Assembly: GCA_902363555.1 (NCBI GenBank)
Contig: CABJAM010000002.1
Coordinates: 496,001-560,000, forward strand
Length of the DNA: 64,000 nt
Reading direction: 5' to 3'
DNA from: Lachnospiraceae bacterium
GTDB lineage: Bacteria; Bacillota; Clostridia; Lachnospirales; Lachnospiraceae
The translations under genes and the position numbers were made by a program. Under the pieces are notes generated by a model. It saw only the letters and a program-made list of their open reading frames with translations. It did not search any database and was not told the DNA's origin. Positions 17,676-26,772 of this stretch are shown here, piece by piece. Every line of letters starts with the position of its first letter. Within the stretch, counting starts at the first letter, position 1.

Positions 17676-17725
17676 TGTATATGTCTTGCCTATGTAATAG
17701 GCAAGACAAGGGGTATACCCCTTGT
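17676..17725 (-). promoter_or_regulatory. Surface-protein promoter overlapped by two palindromes
   Basis: On the minus strand, TTGCCT (17704-17699), 17-base spacer, TATACA (17681-17676). A 10-base perfect inverted repeat, GTCTTGCCTA / TAGGCAAGAC (17683-17707), covers the -35 box and spacer, and a perfect 20-base palindrome around GGGGTATACCCC (17706-17725) lies just upstream. The layout suggests a repressor or a pair of regulators. The rest of the 17618-17938 gap also carries TATAAT at 17878, a candidate -10 for the divergent LytTR gene. Confidence 0.65.
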
Positions 17726-17938
17726 GCGATTTTTATTGGCTTTATTCAGTTATCCGCAGATATCCTAACCCATTTTGATTGTTGCAGATCCACCTCCCAA
17801 AATCAATAAAAAAAGCATGAGCCGTTCTCACAGAGCTTAAGCCGGAGGAAAGCCGCTGTAAATCCGCTCCGCTTCATGCTATAATAAACCTGACAAACTG
17901 TACTTTTATGATCCGCCTTTGGGAAAGGAGGCATGGAG

Positions 17939-18652
17939 ATGCTTGCTGTGATCTGCGACGATCTCGCGGGTGACCGGGAGATCCTGCTGGATTTTTGTGC
18001 CCGATATGCAAAAAACAACCATATGTCCATCGCTGCGCTGGACTTTGAAAACGCCGGAGCGCTGCTGCAGAGCCGGGAGGCCCGGAGCGCCGACGTGATA
18101 TTTCTCGATATTTATATGGAAGGCGCCCTGGGGGTGGACGCCGCCCGCATCCTGCGGGGGAAGGGCTTTCGCGGCGCACTGGTCTTCACGACCACCAGCC
18201 GGGAGCACTACGCGGACGGCTTCGATGTGGAAGCCTCCCATTACCTGATCAAGCCGATAAGCTGGGAAGCTTTCTGTGAGGCTATGCGCCGGGCCCATGA
18301 CCGGATGAGTGCTCCCGCCCGAAAGGTGCGCGTGACCGCCGGGCGGGATGAACTGGATGTGGACGTTTCCGGTATCCAATATGTGGAGGTCTACGGGCAC
18401 AAAACGATACTGCATACCCTGCGGGGCGAGGTGGTGGTCTCCCAGTCCCTTACCGCGCTGGAAGAACGACTGGGCGGCGACCCGTTTTTGCGGTGTTACC
18501 GCTACTTTATCGTCAACATGGACTTTGTGAAGCGCATGAACGAGGACAACTTTTTAATGAAGGACGGCCGGGAAATCCCCCTCTCACGGGATGGGCGGGC
18601 CGCTCTCAAGAGCCGGTACATGGCCTATGTGTTCGGCCGGATGGAGGGATGA
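17939..18652 (+). CDS. LytTR-family response regulator
   Basis: 237 residues. Receiver domain with ICDD near the N-terminus and phosphoacceptor D57 in VIFLDIYMEG, Lys in LIKPISWE; LytTR DNA-binding domain from about 130 (VTAGRDELDVDVSGIQYVEVYGHKTILHT; CYRYFIVNMDFVKRM). ATG 17939 is chosen over ATG 17933 because AAGGAGG at 17925-17931 would be only one base from the latter. It precedes the kinase gene by four bases (coupled). It diverges from the surface-protein gene, which could be a target. GC-rich codon usage, unlike the lanthipeptide-locus LytTR gene at 38187. Confidence 0.9.
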   Translation: MLAVICDDLAGDREILLDFCARYAKNNHMSIAALDFENAGALLQSREARSADVIFLDIYMEGALGVDAARILRGKGFRGALVFTTTSREHYADGFDVEASHYLIKPISWEAFCEAMRRAHDRMSAPARKVRVTAGRDELDVDVSGIQYVEVYGHKTILHTLRGEVVVSQSLTALEERLGGDPFLRCYRYFIVNMDFVKRMNEDNFLMKDGREIPLSRDGRAALKSRYMAYVFGRMEG

Positions 18653-18656
18653 TACG

Positions 18657-20027
18657 ATGGAAACGATTGCTGCGGAATATATCACCTGTGTGATCGAGGC
18701 GGCCATGACCATGTTCTTCTGCCTCTATGTGGCCCGCGATCTGCTGCGGGTACGGATGCGGATCCTGGCACCGGCGGTGGCGCTGCTGGCCATCGCGGGC
18801 AGTGCGGGGAGTATGGCGCTGTCGGCATGGCTGAGCGCCTGGCTGCCCTTTTCAATGGACACCAGCACGGTATCCCTGCCGCTCTGGTTTGCTGTGGGCT
18901 ATTTCAGCCTGCGCCGGGCCACCCACGAGCGGGCAGGCGGGCTGCTGTTCATCCTCCTCCTATCGGTGCAGGTACTTCATGTATGCCGGAGCACCACCTA
19001 CTTTTTCTACGGTCTCTTTTCCCCCGGTATGGCCGACGGCGCATACTGCTGGGCGGATATTCCGGGCTTTGGCATCCCATCTGTGGTGCTGACGTTCCTG
19101 CTGGCGGCATTCTGTCACGGGCTCTACAAGAAACTGCGGGGGATCGATCTGCGGGGATATCTTCAGTTGTGGTTCATCCCCCTGTTCTTCGTGATCCTTT
19201 ATGTCCTGCAGACCAACATCTATCCGCTGGGGAGTTTCACCCTCACAAACGGTTTCCGCCTTTTGATCAGTTTATGCGCTTTCGTGACCTACTCTCAGAT
19301 GGTCTCAGCCATCGCTCACGCAGCGATGGCGGCGAGGGAAACAGAGACCCATACCCAGCTTGCCCACCAGTTGGATCTGCAGCGGGCGCGGGTGGACGAT
19401 TTAGAGAGTCACGCTGAGGAAATGAAGCGCATTCGCCACGACCGCAGGCAGCATGTCCAGGTCCTGCGGGGCCTGTTGGAAAAGGACGAGGTCGCCGAAG
19501 CGCTCGCCTATCTTGATGATTATGAGGACAGCATGGCCAGCGCGATCCGGCCGCCCCTGTGTGAAAACTTCGTGGCCGACACGCTCTGCCGCCGCTACGA
19601 GACGCTGGCAAAGCAATCAAACATCACGGTGACGATGAATGTTGCTCTGCCTAAAGAGCCGGGCGTATCGGGCAGCGATCTTGCAGTCATCCTGGGCAAC
19701 CTGTGGGAAAACGCCGTGGCCGCCGCACTGGACGCGGAGGAAGCACGCCGCTTTATCCGCCTGCGGATACAGACCCAGGAGGATCAGGTGCTGATCCGTA
19801 TGGAGAATGGCTACGGCGGAGTGATCTGCCAGGATGGCGAGCGGTTTTTATCCTCCAAGCCGGGCCGTAACCTGGCCGAGGGAGTGGGCATTGCCAGCAT
19901 CCGCTCAATGGCCCGGCGCTACGGCGGCATGGCGGCCTTTGACTATACCCCGGACACCTTTACTGCCTCAGTGCTGCTCTACCCGCGGACATCGGGAACG
20001 TTCTGCCCGACAGGTATCGGAGTATAA
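18657..20027 (+). CDS. GHKL-family sensor histidine kinase
   Basis: 456 residues. Six or seven membrane segments in the first 225 residues, then a coiled-coil linker (LAHQLDLQRARVDDLESHAEEM), the phosphoacceptor H261 in IRHDRRQHVQVL, and a GHKL ATPase with GNLWENAVAAAL and AEGVGIASIRSMARRYGG. This is the AgrC/VirS-type layout, usually sensing peptides or cell-envelope signals. Start ATG 18657 has GGAGGGA upstream. It is the partner of the LytTR regulator at 17939. The signal is unknown; no precursor peptide gene is visible beside it. Confidence 0.88.
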   Translation: METIAAEYITCVIEAAMTMFFCLYVARDLLRVRMRILAPAVALLAIAGSAGSMALSAWLSAWLPFSMDTSTVSLPLWFAVGYFSLRRATHERAGGLLFILLLSVQVLHVCRSTTYFFYGLFSPGMADGAYCWADIPGFGIPSVVLTFLLAAFCHGLYKKLRGIDLRGYLQLWFIPLFFVILYVLQTNIYPLGSFTLTNGFRLLISLCAFVTYSQMVSAIAHAAMAARETETHTQLAHQLDLQRARVDDLESHAEEMKRIRHDRRQHVQVLRGLLEKDEVAEALAYLDDYEDSMASAIRPPLCENFVADTLCRRYETLAKQSNITVTMNVALPKEPGVSGSDLAVILGNLWENAVAAALDAEEARRFIRLRIQTQEDQVLIRMENGYGGVICQDGERFLSSKPGRNLAEGVGIASIRSMARRYGGMAAFDYTPDTFTASVLLYPRTSGTFCPTGIGV

Positions 20028-20161
20028 CGTCATTTTTGTATATTCTTAGGTCATTTTTGTTGATTATTAAATTTCTATAAAAATGCTATGATACAAATAT
20101 ACAAAAAACAAACCGATGCTTTGTGCAATATGAGCATCCACGAAATTCAGGAGGTAAGTAT

Positions 20162-21793
20162 ATGAAAAGATTTTTGGCAATCGCGCTCGTACTTGTCATG
20201 TCGTTATCTTTATTGGCAGGCTGTGGTTCCAGCAATTCCGGCTCTAAGGACACAAAAGCCCCGGCCGCAACCGAAGCAAAGGGTGATACCGCAGCCCCCG
20301 ACGGAACGCAGGCTCCGGACGCTACCGATGGCAGTGAAGGCGGCGCAGCCTCTGCCGGCACATCAAAAGATTACATCAACTTTGACGAAGACCCCTATGA
20401 AGTTGTTATTGAATGTCTGAACCTTGGCTCCAACGCCGAAAGTGTTCCAGCTATGGAAGAAGCCATTAACGCCATTACAGTTCCGGCAATCAACGTTAAG
20501 GTTAAGCTTCAGGTCATCCACATTGCAGACCATGCCACAAAGACAGCCCTGTGGGCCGCCGGTGGTGAAAAGATCGATATCTATTATGTTGGTACGACCG
20601 TAGCCTTCTCCCAGTTCGTATCCGATGGTATGATCATCCCGATCACCGACTTACTTGCAGAACGCGGCGCTACACTGAATGAAAAATGTGCTGAACTTCT
20701 GGACGCCTTTACTGTTGAAGGCGAGATTTATGCCATCCCTCAGGATATCTACTGCGCAGCAGCCAGAGGTATTGACTATAATGCCGATATGGCAAAGGAA
20801 TGCGGTATTGAACTTCCTGAAAAATGGGATATGCAGGCGATGACAGATATCGGCCATGCAATCAAGGAAGCGAATCCGGAATACTATCTGATGGCTAAAA
20901 ACGGTTCTCAGGATGCCGGTGAAATCTATTACTACTACGGTATGGATGGTTTCGGCAGCAGCACCGGCGCTTACGGCGTTTTCTTAAATCCGGAAACCGA
21001 TACCGAGATCGTAAACCTTTATACATCCGATGAATTTAAAGAGTACTGCAAATTCAACATCGAATGGAAGGAAAATGGCTTTATGCCCGCAGACCAGGCA
21101 GTGAACGGTGAAAACGCCCAGGACGTTTACAGAAATGGTATGAGCTTCTGCCAGTGGGTAAGCGTTCGTCCTTCCGAAGAAATTTCCAAACAGAACTTTA
21201 CACCATTTGACAGCCAGGAAGCCGCATTTACAAATGCATGGTTTACAAGCTCAGGTGTACAGGAAAAAGCATGGGGCATTTCCACAAACTGTGAAAAGCC
21301 TGAGAAAGCTATGGATTTCTTAAACTTCTTATATGAAAATACAGAAGTTGCCAATATCCTCAACTATGGTATTGAAGGTACCGATTACGTTTACACCGAT
21401 GGCTCCGACAAGATCATTACATATCCGGAAGGCATCGACTCCACAAACGTGGGCTGGAACCGTTCCTTCTGTATGTTTGGCGACCAGAGCGAAATCAACC
21501 AGATGGTTCCTGCCACAGAAGAATACTATACAACACTTAAAGAATTTAACGATAACGCTGTTGCCTGCAAAACTCTTGGCTATTCTTTCGACGCCACCAA
21601 CGTTTCCACACAGGTAGCCGCAGTGTCCAACATCGTTCAGGAATACGTTCCAAGCCTTGTTTACGGTGAAATTTCCGAAGATAAGCTGGATACCTATCTG
21701 GAAGATATGAACGCTAAGCTTGAAAGCGCCGGCATTCTGGATATCATCGCCGAGAATCAGGCACAGCTCAACGCATGGCTTGAAACCAGATAG
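20162..21793 (+). CDS. LplA-type extracellular solute-binding lipoprotein
   Basis: 543 residues. Lipoprotein signal with lipobox LLAGC; C21 is the lipidated residue. A Ser/Thr/Ala-rich tether follows, then a family 1-type binding protein of the LplA/DUF3502 class (ESVPAMEEAINAITVPAINVKVKLQVI; VANILNYGIEGTDYVYTDG). It should capture an oligosaccharide or similar solute outside the membrane for the permeases at 21909 and 22899. ATG 20162 has AGGAGG upstream. It is a paralogue of the orphan lipoprotein at 43384. A GC-rich hairpin between it and the first permease may lower expression of the permeases. Confidence 0.9.
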   Translation: MKRFLAIALVLVMSLSLLAGCGSSNSGSKDTKAPAATEAKGDTAAPDGTQAPDATDGSEGGAASAGTSKDYINFDEDPYEVVIECLNLGSNAESVPAMEEAINAITVPAINVKVKLQVIHIADHATKTALWAAGGEKIDIYYVGTTVAFSQFVSDGMIIPITDLLAERGATLNEKCAELLDAFTVEGEIYAIPQDIYCAAARGIDYNADMAKECGIELPEKWDMQAMTDIGHAIKEANPEYYLMAKNGSQDAGEIYYYYGMDGFGSSTGAYGVFLNPETDTEIVNLYTSDEFKEYCKFNIEWKENGFMPADQAVNGENAQDVYRNGMSFCQWVSVRPSEEISKQNFTPFDSQEAAFTNAWFTSSGVQEKAWGISTNCEKPEKAMDFLNFLYENTEVANILNYGIEGTDYVYTDGSDKIITYPEGIDSTNVGWNRSFCMFGDQSEINQMVPATEEYYTTLKEFNDNAVACKTLGYSFDATNVSTQVAAVSNIVQEYVPSLVYGEISEDKLDTYLEDMNAKLESAGILDIIAENQAQLNAWLETR

Positions 21794-21812
21794 TTTTAAC
21801 ACATATGAACTC

Positions 21813-21844
21813 AGAGGCGGTCCGGCCCAGTCCGGCCGCCCTCT
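21813..21844 (+). terminator. Intergenic hairpin between binding protein and permeases
   Basis: AGAGGCGG-CCGG...CCGG-CCGCCCTCT followed by TTT, with no long T-run. Probably a partial terminator or an mRNA-stabilising hairpin, common after binding-protein genes, which need excess product. Confidence 0.6.
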
Positions 21845-21908
21845 TTGGTAAAGCCGGTCACAGGCCGCAAATCTCCCTATCAAACGTTTCGGAAAGGAGC
21901 TTTTATAC

Positions 21909-22883
21909 ATGGCAGCGAATGCAAAAGCAACCAATGTAAATCCTGACACCATGGATTTAAAAGATATTCCAAAGAAAAATAAAACAAAGTTCCGCCACTG
22001 GATCCCATTTTATATCATGGGCCTCCCAGGCATGCTCTACCTGATCATCAACAATTACCTGCCCATGTTCGGCCTGCAGATCGCCTTTAAGAAATTCAAC
22101 TACTCTCAGGGTATCTGGGGCAGTAAATGGTGTGGTCTTTCAAACTTCGAGTACCTGTTTTCATCCGACCAGGCGTTTCGTATCACACGAAACACCATCC
22201 TGTATAATCTGGCTTTCATCGTCCTTGGCATGGTCTTTGGCGTGGCCGTGGCCATCCTTGTCAATGAGGTCATCAGCAAAGCGGCAAAGCGCTTTTACCA
22301 GACCGTCATCCTTCTGCCCTACCTGATGTCCATGGTAATCATCGCTTATCTTGTATTTGCTTACTTAAGCCCCTCCACGGGTCTGTTCAACTCCATCATC
22401 ACCAGTCTTGGCGGCGAGGGTGTGGACTGGTACAGGGAAAAGGCCTACTGGCCCTTTATCCTCATCTTTGTCCAGCAATGGAAATCCATCGGCTTTGGTA
22501 TGGTGCTTTATCTGTCCTCCATCGTCGGTATCAGCAAGGAATATTATGAGGCGGCTCAGATCGACGGGGCCACCAAATGGCAGCAGATCCGCAAAATCAC
22601 ACTGCCTCTGTTAAAGCCTACCATCATCACACTGCTCATCCTTAACTGCGGTAATATTTTCCGGTCTGATTTTGGTCTGTTCTATCAGGTGCCTATGAAC
22701 CAGGGTACACTGTACGCCGTCACCGACACGATCGATACGTTCGTGTACCGCGGTCTGATGGTTAAGCCCAACATGGCCATGTCCTCGGCCGCCGGCTTCT
22801 ATCAGTCCATCGTAGGCTTTATCTGCATCGTAACGGTCAACGGAATCATCCGCAAGGTCAGCAAAGAAAATGCAATGTTTTAA
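21909..22883 (+). CDS. LplB-type ABC transporter permease
   Basis: 324 residues with six membrane segments. The EAA loop contacting the ATPase reads EAAQIDGATKWQQIRKITLPLLKP. N-terminal 35 residues are polar and cytoplasmic. It pairs with the permease at 22899 (gap 15 bases) to import the ligand of the lipoprotein at 20162. ATG 21909 has AAGGAG upstream. No ATPase gene lies nearby; such importers normally share one MsmK/MsiK-type ATPase encoded elsewhere. Confidence 0.92.
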   Translation: MAANAKATNVNPDTMDLKDIPKKNKTKFRHWIPFYIMGLPGMLYLIINNYLPMFGLQIAFKKFNYSQGIWGSKWCGLSNFEYLFSSDQAFRITRNTILYNLAFIVLGMVFGVAVAILVNEVISKAAKRFYQTVILLPYLMSMVIIAYLVFAYLSPSTGLFNSIITSLGGEGVDWYREKAYWPFILIFVQQWKSIGFGMVLYLSSIVGISKEYYEAAQIDGATKWQQIRKITLPLLKPTIITLLILNCGNIFRSDFGLFYQVPMNQGTLYAVTDTIDTFVYRGLMVKPNMAMSSAAGFYQSIVGFICIVTVNGIIRKVSKENAMF

Positions 22884-22898
22884 GAAGGAGGGAACACT

Positions 22899-23780
22899 AT
22901 GGTATCCAGAGACGAAAAAAGATGGCGCGCTGCGGCCCATATTATATTAATTATCCTGTCTTTTCTGGCAATAATGCCGTTTATATTACTTGTGATCGCC
23001 TCCTTCACAGATGAAAAGGTGGCGCTGACCAATGGCTATTCGTATTTTCCGGCCAAATTTTCACTGGCGGCCTATTCTTATATCGCCAATGAAGCATCCA
23101 CGATCTTCCGTGCTTACGGCGTAACGATCATTGTTACTGTGATCGGAACGATTGTCGGTCTGATCATTACATCCATGCTGGCCTACATGCTTTCCAGAGA
23201 AGGCCTTCCGGGCCGTAAGGTGCTGAACTTCCTCGTCATTTTTACAATGCTCTTTAACGGCGGCCTTGTGCCGACCTACCTGATTTACGCGTCGGTATTC
23301 CACATTAAGGATACACTGTTTGCACTGATCATTCCCAGCTTATTGATGAACGCATTTAACATCATACTGGTGAAAAATTATTTTACATACAGCCTTCCTC
23401 AGGAATTATTTGAATCCGCACGTATGGATGGCGCCGGCGAGTTCAAAGTGCTGCGCACCATCGTTCTCCCGCTGTCCAAGCCCATCCTTGCCACCGTCGG
23501 ACTGATGATCGCTATCGCCTACTGGAATGACTGGCAGAATGGTCTGTATTACTTAAATGACACAAAGCTTTACAGTATCCAGAACATTCTCAACGCCATT
23601 AACACAAGCGTCCAGTTCCTGGCCTCCAACAGCGTCAGCGGCGCCAATATGGCCGATATCCCATCCACAACCGTCCGTATGGCCATCGCTGTGGTGGGTG
23701 TCATCCCCATCATTATCGCCTATCCATTTTTCCAGAAATACTTTGTCAAAGGTATCACTATGGGCGCGGTAAAGGGCTGA
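22899..23780 (+). CDS. LplC-type ABC transporter permease
   Basis: 293 residues with six membrane segments; EAA loop ESARMDGAGEFKVLRTIVLPLSKP. The C-terminus YFVKGITMGAVKG is the family signature. AAGGAGGG precedes the ATG. It is the last gene of the importer operon, followed by a palindromic repeat and a strong terminator. Confidence 0.92.
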   Translation: MVSRDEKRWRAAAHIILIILSFLAIMPFILLVIASFTDEKVALTNGYSYFPAKFSLAAYSYIANEASTIFRAYGVTIIVTVIGTIVGLIITSMLAYMLSREGLPGRKVLNFLVIFTMLFNGGLVPTYLIYASVFHIKDTLFALIIPSLLMNAFNIILVKNYFTYSLPQELFESARMDGAGEFKVLRTIVLPLSKPILATVGLMIAIAYWNDWQNGLYYLNDTKLYSIQNILNAINTSVQFLASNSVSGANMADIPSTTVRMAIAVVGVIPIIIAYPFFQKYFVKGITMGAVKG

Positions 23781-23788
23781 AAACCAAC

Positions 23789-23818
23789 GATAACAGCTCA
23801 GGCTTTCTGAGTTGTTAC
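23789..23818. repeat. GTAAC palindrome copy
   Basis: ATAACAGCTCAG / CTGAGTTGTTAC with a five-base centre, eight bases after the permease stop and seven before the terminator stem. Confidence 0.8.
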
Positions 23819-23824
23819 ACTCTA

Positions 23825-23876
23825 ACGGGGCCTGCCGGAAGATCGTATTCGATCCACCGGCAGGCCCCGTTTTTTA
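23825..23876 (+). terminator. Strong intrinsic terminator of the importer operon
   Basis: ACGGGGCCTGCCGG (23825-23838) pairs perfectly with CCGGCAGGCCCCGT (23857-23870); the loop contains a smaller stem GATCG/CGATC. Six Ts follow. Confidence 0.92.
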
Positions 23877-23940
23877 TACCCTTTCGGGCACGCGCAAAGT
23901 TAATGCTGCGCATGGGCGCGCTTCGCGCGGTAAGGTATAC

Positions 23941-25143
23941 TTAATCTGACGCTTTAAAATTATATACAGGCTTCATAATATCAACAACATCTACGGCTTC
24001 GGCTATGACCTCCGTAATATCCTCCAGCGCCTTGTAAGCCATCGGCGCCTCATCCAGCGTCGCTTCATTGACCGAGGTTGTATAAATGCCTCTCATCGCC
24101 TGCTTATACGCATCCATACTGAGATTTTCTTTCGCCTTTTTTCTGGACATCACCCGCCCGGCGCCATGGGGGGCAGAATAATTCCAATCCGCATTCCCCC
24201 GGCCTACCGCCAGGATACTTCCATCCCGCATATTTATAGGAATGAGCACCCGCTCGCCTTTATGGGCGGCGATCGCACCCTTGCGCAGGATCATCTCATC
24301 CGTATCGATATAATTATGGATCGTATGGAAGGCATCCGTTCCGGCCATCCCGGTCTGCTCCAGCAACACTTCCGCTATTTTTTCCCGGTTTCTTCGGGCA
24401 AAACGCTGACAAATCTCCACGTCGGCCAGATAATCCTGCAAATAGTTTCCGTATAAATAGCAAATATCCTCAGGTATCGTAGCCTCCCTGTTGGCCCACG
24501 CGATAGCCGCCAGTGCCGCCTGGATCTCCTTACGCCGCCCAGCCGCCTTATACTCGGCAATTATAGCGTCGCGCTGGGCAAAATACGTCTCCTTCCCCTT
24601 ATTCAAGTCGATGGCCAACTGCTGGTATATTTCCGCCACCTGCTTTCCCAGATTTCTGCTGCCGGTATGGATGACAAGATAATTTGTTCCGTCCGAAGCC
24701 TGGTCCACCTCTATAAAATGGTTTCCACCGCCCAGAGTTCCCAGACTTCGCTCCAGCCGCTTCGTATCCCTCAGACTACGATAGCAGTGCAGCGCCGTCA
24801 GATCAAACCGCTCCTGCCGGCCCTCCCATACGTTTTTTCCCGACGGTATGTAGTGCGCCGCCGCATCCAGCTTTTCAAAATCCAAAGCTCCCCGGCCAAG
24901 CTTCACCGTATACATGCCGCAGCCGATATCCACACCGACGATATTGGGCACGGCTTTGTCGATGACGGTCATGGTCGTTCCGATTGTGCAGCCCTTCCCG
25001 GCATGAACATCCGGCATAATTCGGATTTTGCTCCCCTCTGTAAATTCATAATCGCACATTCTTCGGATCTGGGCAATGGCTTCCTCCTCCACAGTTTTGG
25101 CATAGCATACCGCGGTATTGAATTTTCCTTTGATTTCTAACAT
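23941..25143 (-). CDS. rtcB: RNA-splicing ligase RtcB
   Basis: 400 residues. RtcB joins RNA ends carrying 2',3'-cyclic phosphate and 5'-OH with GTP and Mn(II), repairing tRNAs cut by toxins or stress. Motifs: DVHAGKG (45-51), VDIGCGM with metal ligand C75, GTLGGGNHF with H142, HTGSRNLG (159-166) and APHGAGR, whose H326 accepts GMP. This is the shorter (about 400-residue) RtcB form. ATG 25143 is chosen: the slipin gene ends at 25163 and GAAGGG lies in the 19-base gap; the longer frame to 25293 would overlap slipin. It is the last gene of a minus-strand module with slipin, a tRNA-like RNA and two WYL regulators. Confidence 0.95.
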   Translation of the reverse strand: MLEIKGKFNTAVCYAKTVEEEAIAQIRRMCDYEFTEGSKIRIMPDVHAGKGCTIGTTMTVIDKAVPNIVGVDIGCGMYTVKLGRGALDFEKLDAAAHYIPSGKNVWEGRQERFDLTALHCYRSLRDTKRLERSLGTLGGGNHFIEVDQASDGTNYLVIHTGSRNLGKQVAEIYQQLAIDLNKGKETYFAQRDAIIAEYKAAGRRKEIQAALAAIAWANREATIPEDICYLYGNYLQDYLADVEICQRFARRNREKIAEVLLEQTGMAGTDAFHTIHNYIDTDEMILRKGAIAAHKGERVLIPINMRDGSILAVGRGNADWNYSAPHGAGRVMSRKKAKENLSMDAYKQAMRGIYTTSVNEATLDEAPMAYKALEDITEVIAEAVDVVDIMKPVYNFKASD

Positions 25144-25162
25144 TTCCGCAACATCCCTTCTA

Positions 25163-26254
25163 TTAATTCGCTCCGGCCAGTGCCGATAGCTGTGACAATA
25201 GGTCCACACCGCCGACATTGATATTTCCAACATTCTCACAGATCTTTTCCAAATACTCCAGCTCCTTGAGCTTGTAAAGCGTCTTGTTTTCATCCATAAG
25301 CCTTGCGGTATTAAGCAGGGAGCGTGTGGACGCCACCTCCTCGCGGCGGGTGATCACATTGGCCTGCGCACGCTTTTCCGCCAGCAGAACGGTATTCATA
25401 ATGTCACGGATTTCTCCGGGAAGCACGATATCCTTCACACCTGCGTCTAAAATTTCCACAAACCACTGGTTTTCCATCGCCTTGAGGCGCTCAAAAACAT
25501 AAGTCGAAATCTGGTCCTTATTGGCCAGAATATCATCCAGGCGGAATTTGCCCACATACTCCCGCAGAGCCAGTTGTATGGCCACATGCATCTGCTCCTT
25601 ATAATCGTCGATTTCCGTCAGCACCCGGACATAATCTGTGATCCGATACGTACATACAAAATTGATCCGGAGATTCACTTTATCCAGCGTCAGAATTTCC
25701 TGACCGGAAATATTCATCTGAGTTCTGCGGGTATCGACAAAGTCCGCTTCCACCCGTATTTTCGTATTCCAGAAATAGTAGATCCCCACATCCAGTAGAC
25801 GCACAAGCTTCTTGTTGAAATAGAGCCGCGCCTTTTGGAACGCGTTCACCGTCACCTTCGTATAAAAGGACGTAGGCAGCTTTTCCAAAATATATTCAGG
25901 CACGTTATCCCCGATTTCCGGTGTGGAAATATCCACGATTTGAAATTCATGCTTATCATAAATGGTCCAGAACATGTAACGCCCCCGCCGGAGACATTGC
26001 TTGAAATGGCCATTGACAAAATGCAGGGCCAGTTGCTCATCGCCCACCTCCACGGTAACGGACTGCCGCGAGATCGTCTTATCCTGCATAAGGATCTCCT
26101 GGGCGCAAACCTCCGATTGAATCGGATTTTCCAGATTCAAAAGCTCCACGGTCCGGCCCGGCAATCCGTGATAGGTTCCGGAATCCAGCATTTTTACGAA
26201 TTTACCATGGTTAAAAAGCAAACCTCTTTGATTTTCATTAATTGTTATTTTCAT
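25163..26254 (-). CDS. Slipin / SPFH (band-7) protein without membrane anchor
   Basis: 363 residues. The SPFH domain occupies about 130-330 (VTVNAFQKARLYFNKKLVRLLDVGIYYFW; ILTLDKVNLRINFVCTYRITDYVRVLTEIDD; LVREYVGKFRLDDILANKDQ-like segment). No hydrophobic N-terminal hairpin is present, so it may be cytosolic or peripheral. N-terminal 90 residues form a duplicated beta module (NENQRGLLFNHGKFVKMLDSG; DEQLALHFVNGHFKQCLRRG). SPFH proteins form large rings; slipins linked to RtcB are predicted scaffolds for RNA repair. ATG 26254 has GGAGG eight bases upstream; the extended frame to 26356 has no ribosome site and runs into the structured leader. Directly followed by rtcB. Confidence 0.88.
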   Translation of the reverse strand: MKITINENQRGLLFNHGKFVKMLDSGTYHGLPGRTVELLNLENPIQSEVCAQEILMQDKTISRQSVTVEVGDEQLALHFVNGHFKQCLRRGRYMFWTIYDKHEFQIVDISTPEIGDNVPEYILEKLPTSFYTKVTVNAFQKARLYFNKKLVRLLDVGIYYFWNTKIRVEADFVDTRRTQMNISGQEILTLDKVNLRINFVCTYRITDYVRVLTEIDDYKEQMHVAIQLALREYVGKFRLDDILANKDQISTYVFERLKAMENQWFVEILDAGVKDIVLPGEIRDIMNTVLLAEKRAQANVITRREEVASTRSLLNTARLMDENKTLYKLKELEYLEKICENVGNINVGGVDLLSQLSALAGAN

Positions 26255-26402
26255 ATGGCAGACCTCCAATATATTCGTATTTATCCGGTGGCCGTATTGG
26301 CTTTTCCAACGCTGTCCAATGCAAAAGAAGCGGCTGCGAAATTCAGGAATCCTCAATTCAATGCAGAGCCCTCTGGCAAATGCCTATGCGCTGTACAATG
26401 AA

Positions 26403-26640
26403 TGAAAAAACCGGTATCCTCCCACAGGCTGGGCTCCTTTTACATTGCCGCTATGCAGCGGCGCGGACAGACGTTATCAAAATGATATCCTCTCGTAGAA
26501 GGGTGAACTGTATGCCAGTTCCAGCATCCTAGGCCACAGGCCGGTTTACACACCGGGCAGGATTCGAACCTGCGAAACCAGGCAAATGCCCGTTTTTACG
26601 GTAATGATTGTCAGGCATACGCTCATGCACAGCACCGCGC
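26403..26640 (-). ncRNA. Structured RNA with a perfect tRNA T-arm, upstream of slipin-rtcB
   Basis: The 518-base gap between the WYL gene and slipin is non-coding and highly structured. Read on the minus strand: a 5-bp stem CGGGC-ATTT-GCCTG (26592-26579), five bases GTTTC, a canonical T-arm GCAGG-TTCGAAT-CCTGC (26573-26557), then CCGGTGT (26556-26550), exactly where the seven-base acceptor strand would be. Its full complement ATACCGG occurs 133 bases further on (26417-26411), followed by six Ts. In between are hairpins GAACTG-GCATA-CAGTTC (26521-26505) and CCGCT-GCAT-AGCGG (26461-26448). The anticodon-like loop has only four bases and no standard D-arm is evident, so this is not a normal tRNA. 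Boundaries are estimates. Candidate roles: tRNA mimic, RtcB substrate or leader sensor. Alternative: a tRNA 3' end left by an integrated element. Confidence 0.6.
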
Positions 26641-26703
26641 ACCGCAATGTATTGCCCTATGAAAATGGGGTACATACATTTGCTTTAACAACCTTACATG
26701 CAT

Positions 26704-26709
26704 ATTATA
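26704..26709 (-). promoter_or_regulatory. -10 element upstream of the structured RNA
   Basis: TATAAT on the minus strand at 26709-26704, about 65 bases before the structured core. No acceptable -35 box at 17 bases (ATGATA), and no sigma-54 GG/GC motif, so activation by a regulator such as the WYL proteins is possible. Confidence 0.35.
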
Positions 26710-26772
26710 TTAGAGATTGATTGCCATATCATGGAAAAAAAGTTGCGAACTGTAACAAATTCACATTCTTTT

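Noticed and set aside
26550..26592. Ordinary tRNA gene on the minus strand
   Set aside because: The T-arm is perfect, but the anticodon-like loop has four bases, a standard D-arm is missing and the acceptor partner is not upstream.
26403..26640. tmRNA (ssrA)
   Set aside because: No tag-peptide reading frame and no smpB nearby; length and arm order do not fit a one-piece tmRNA.
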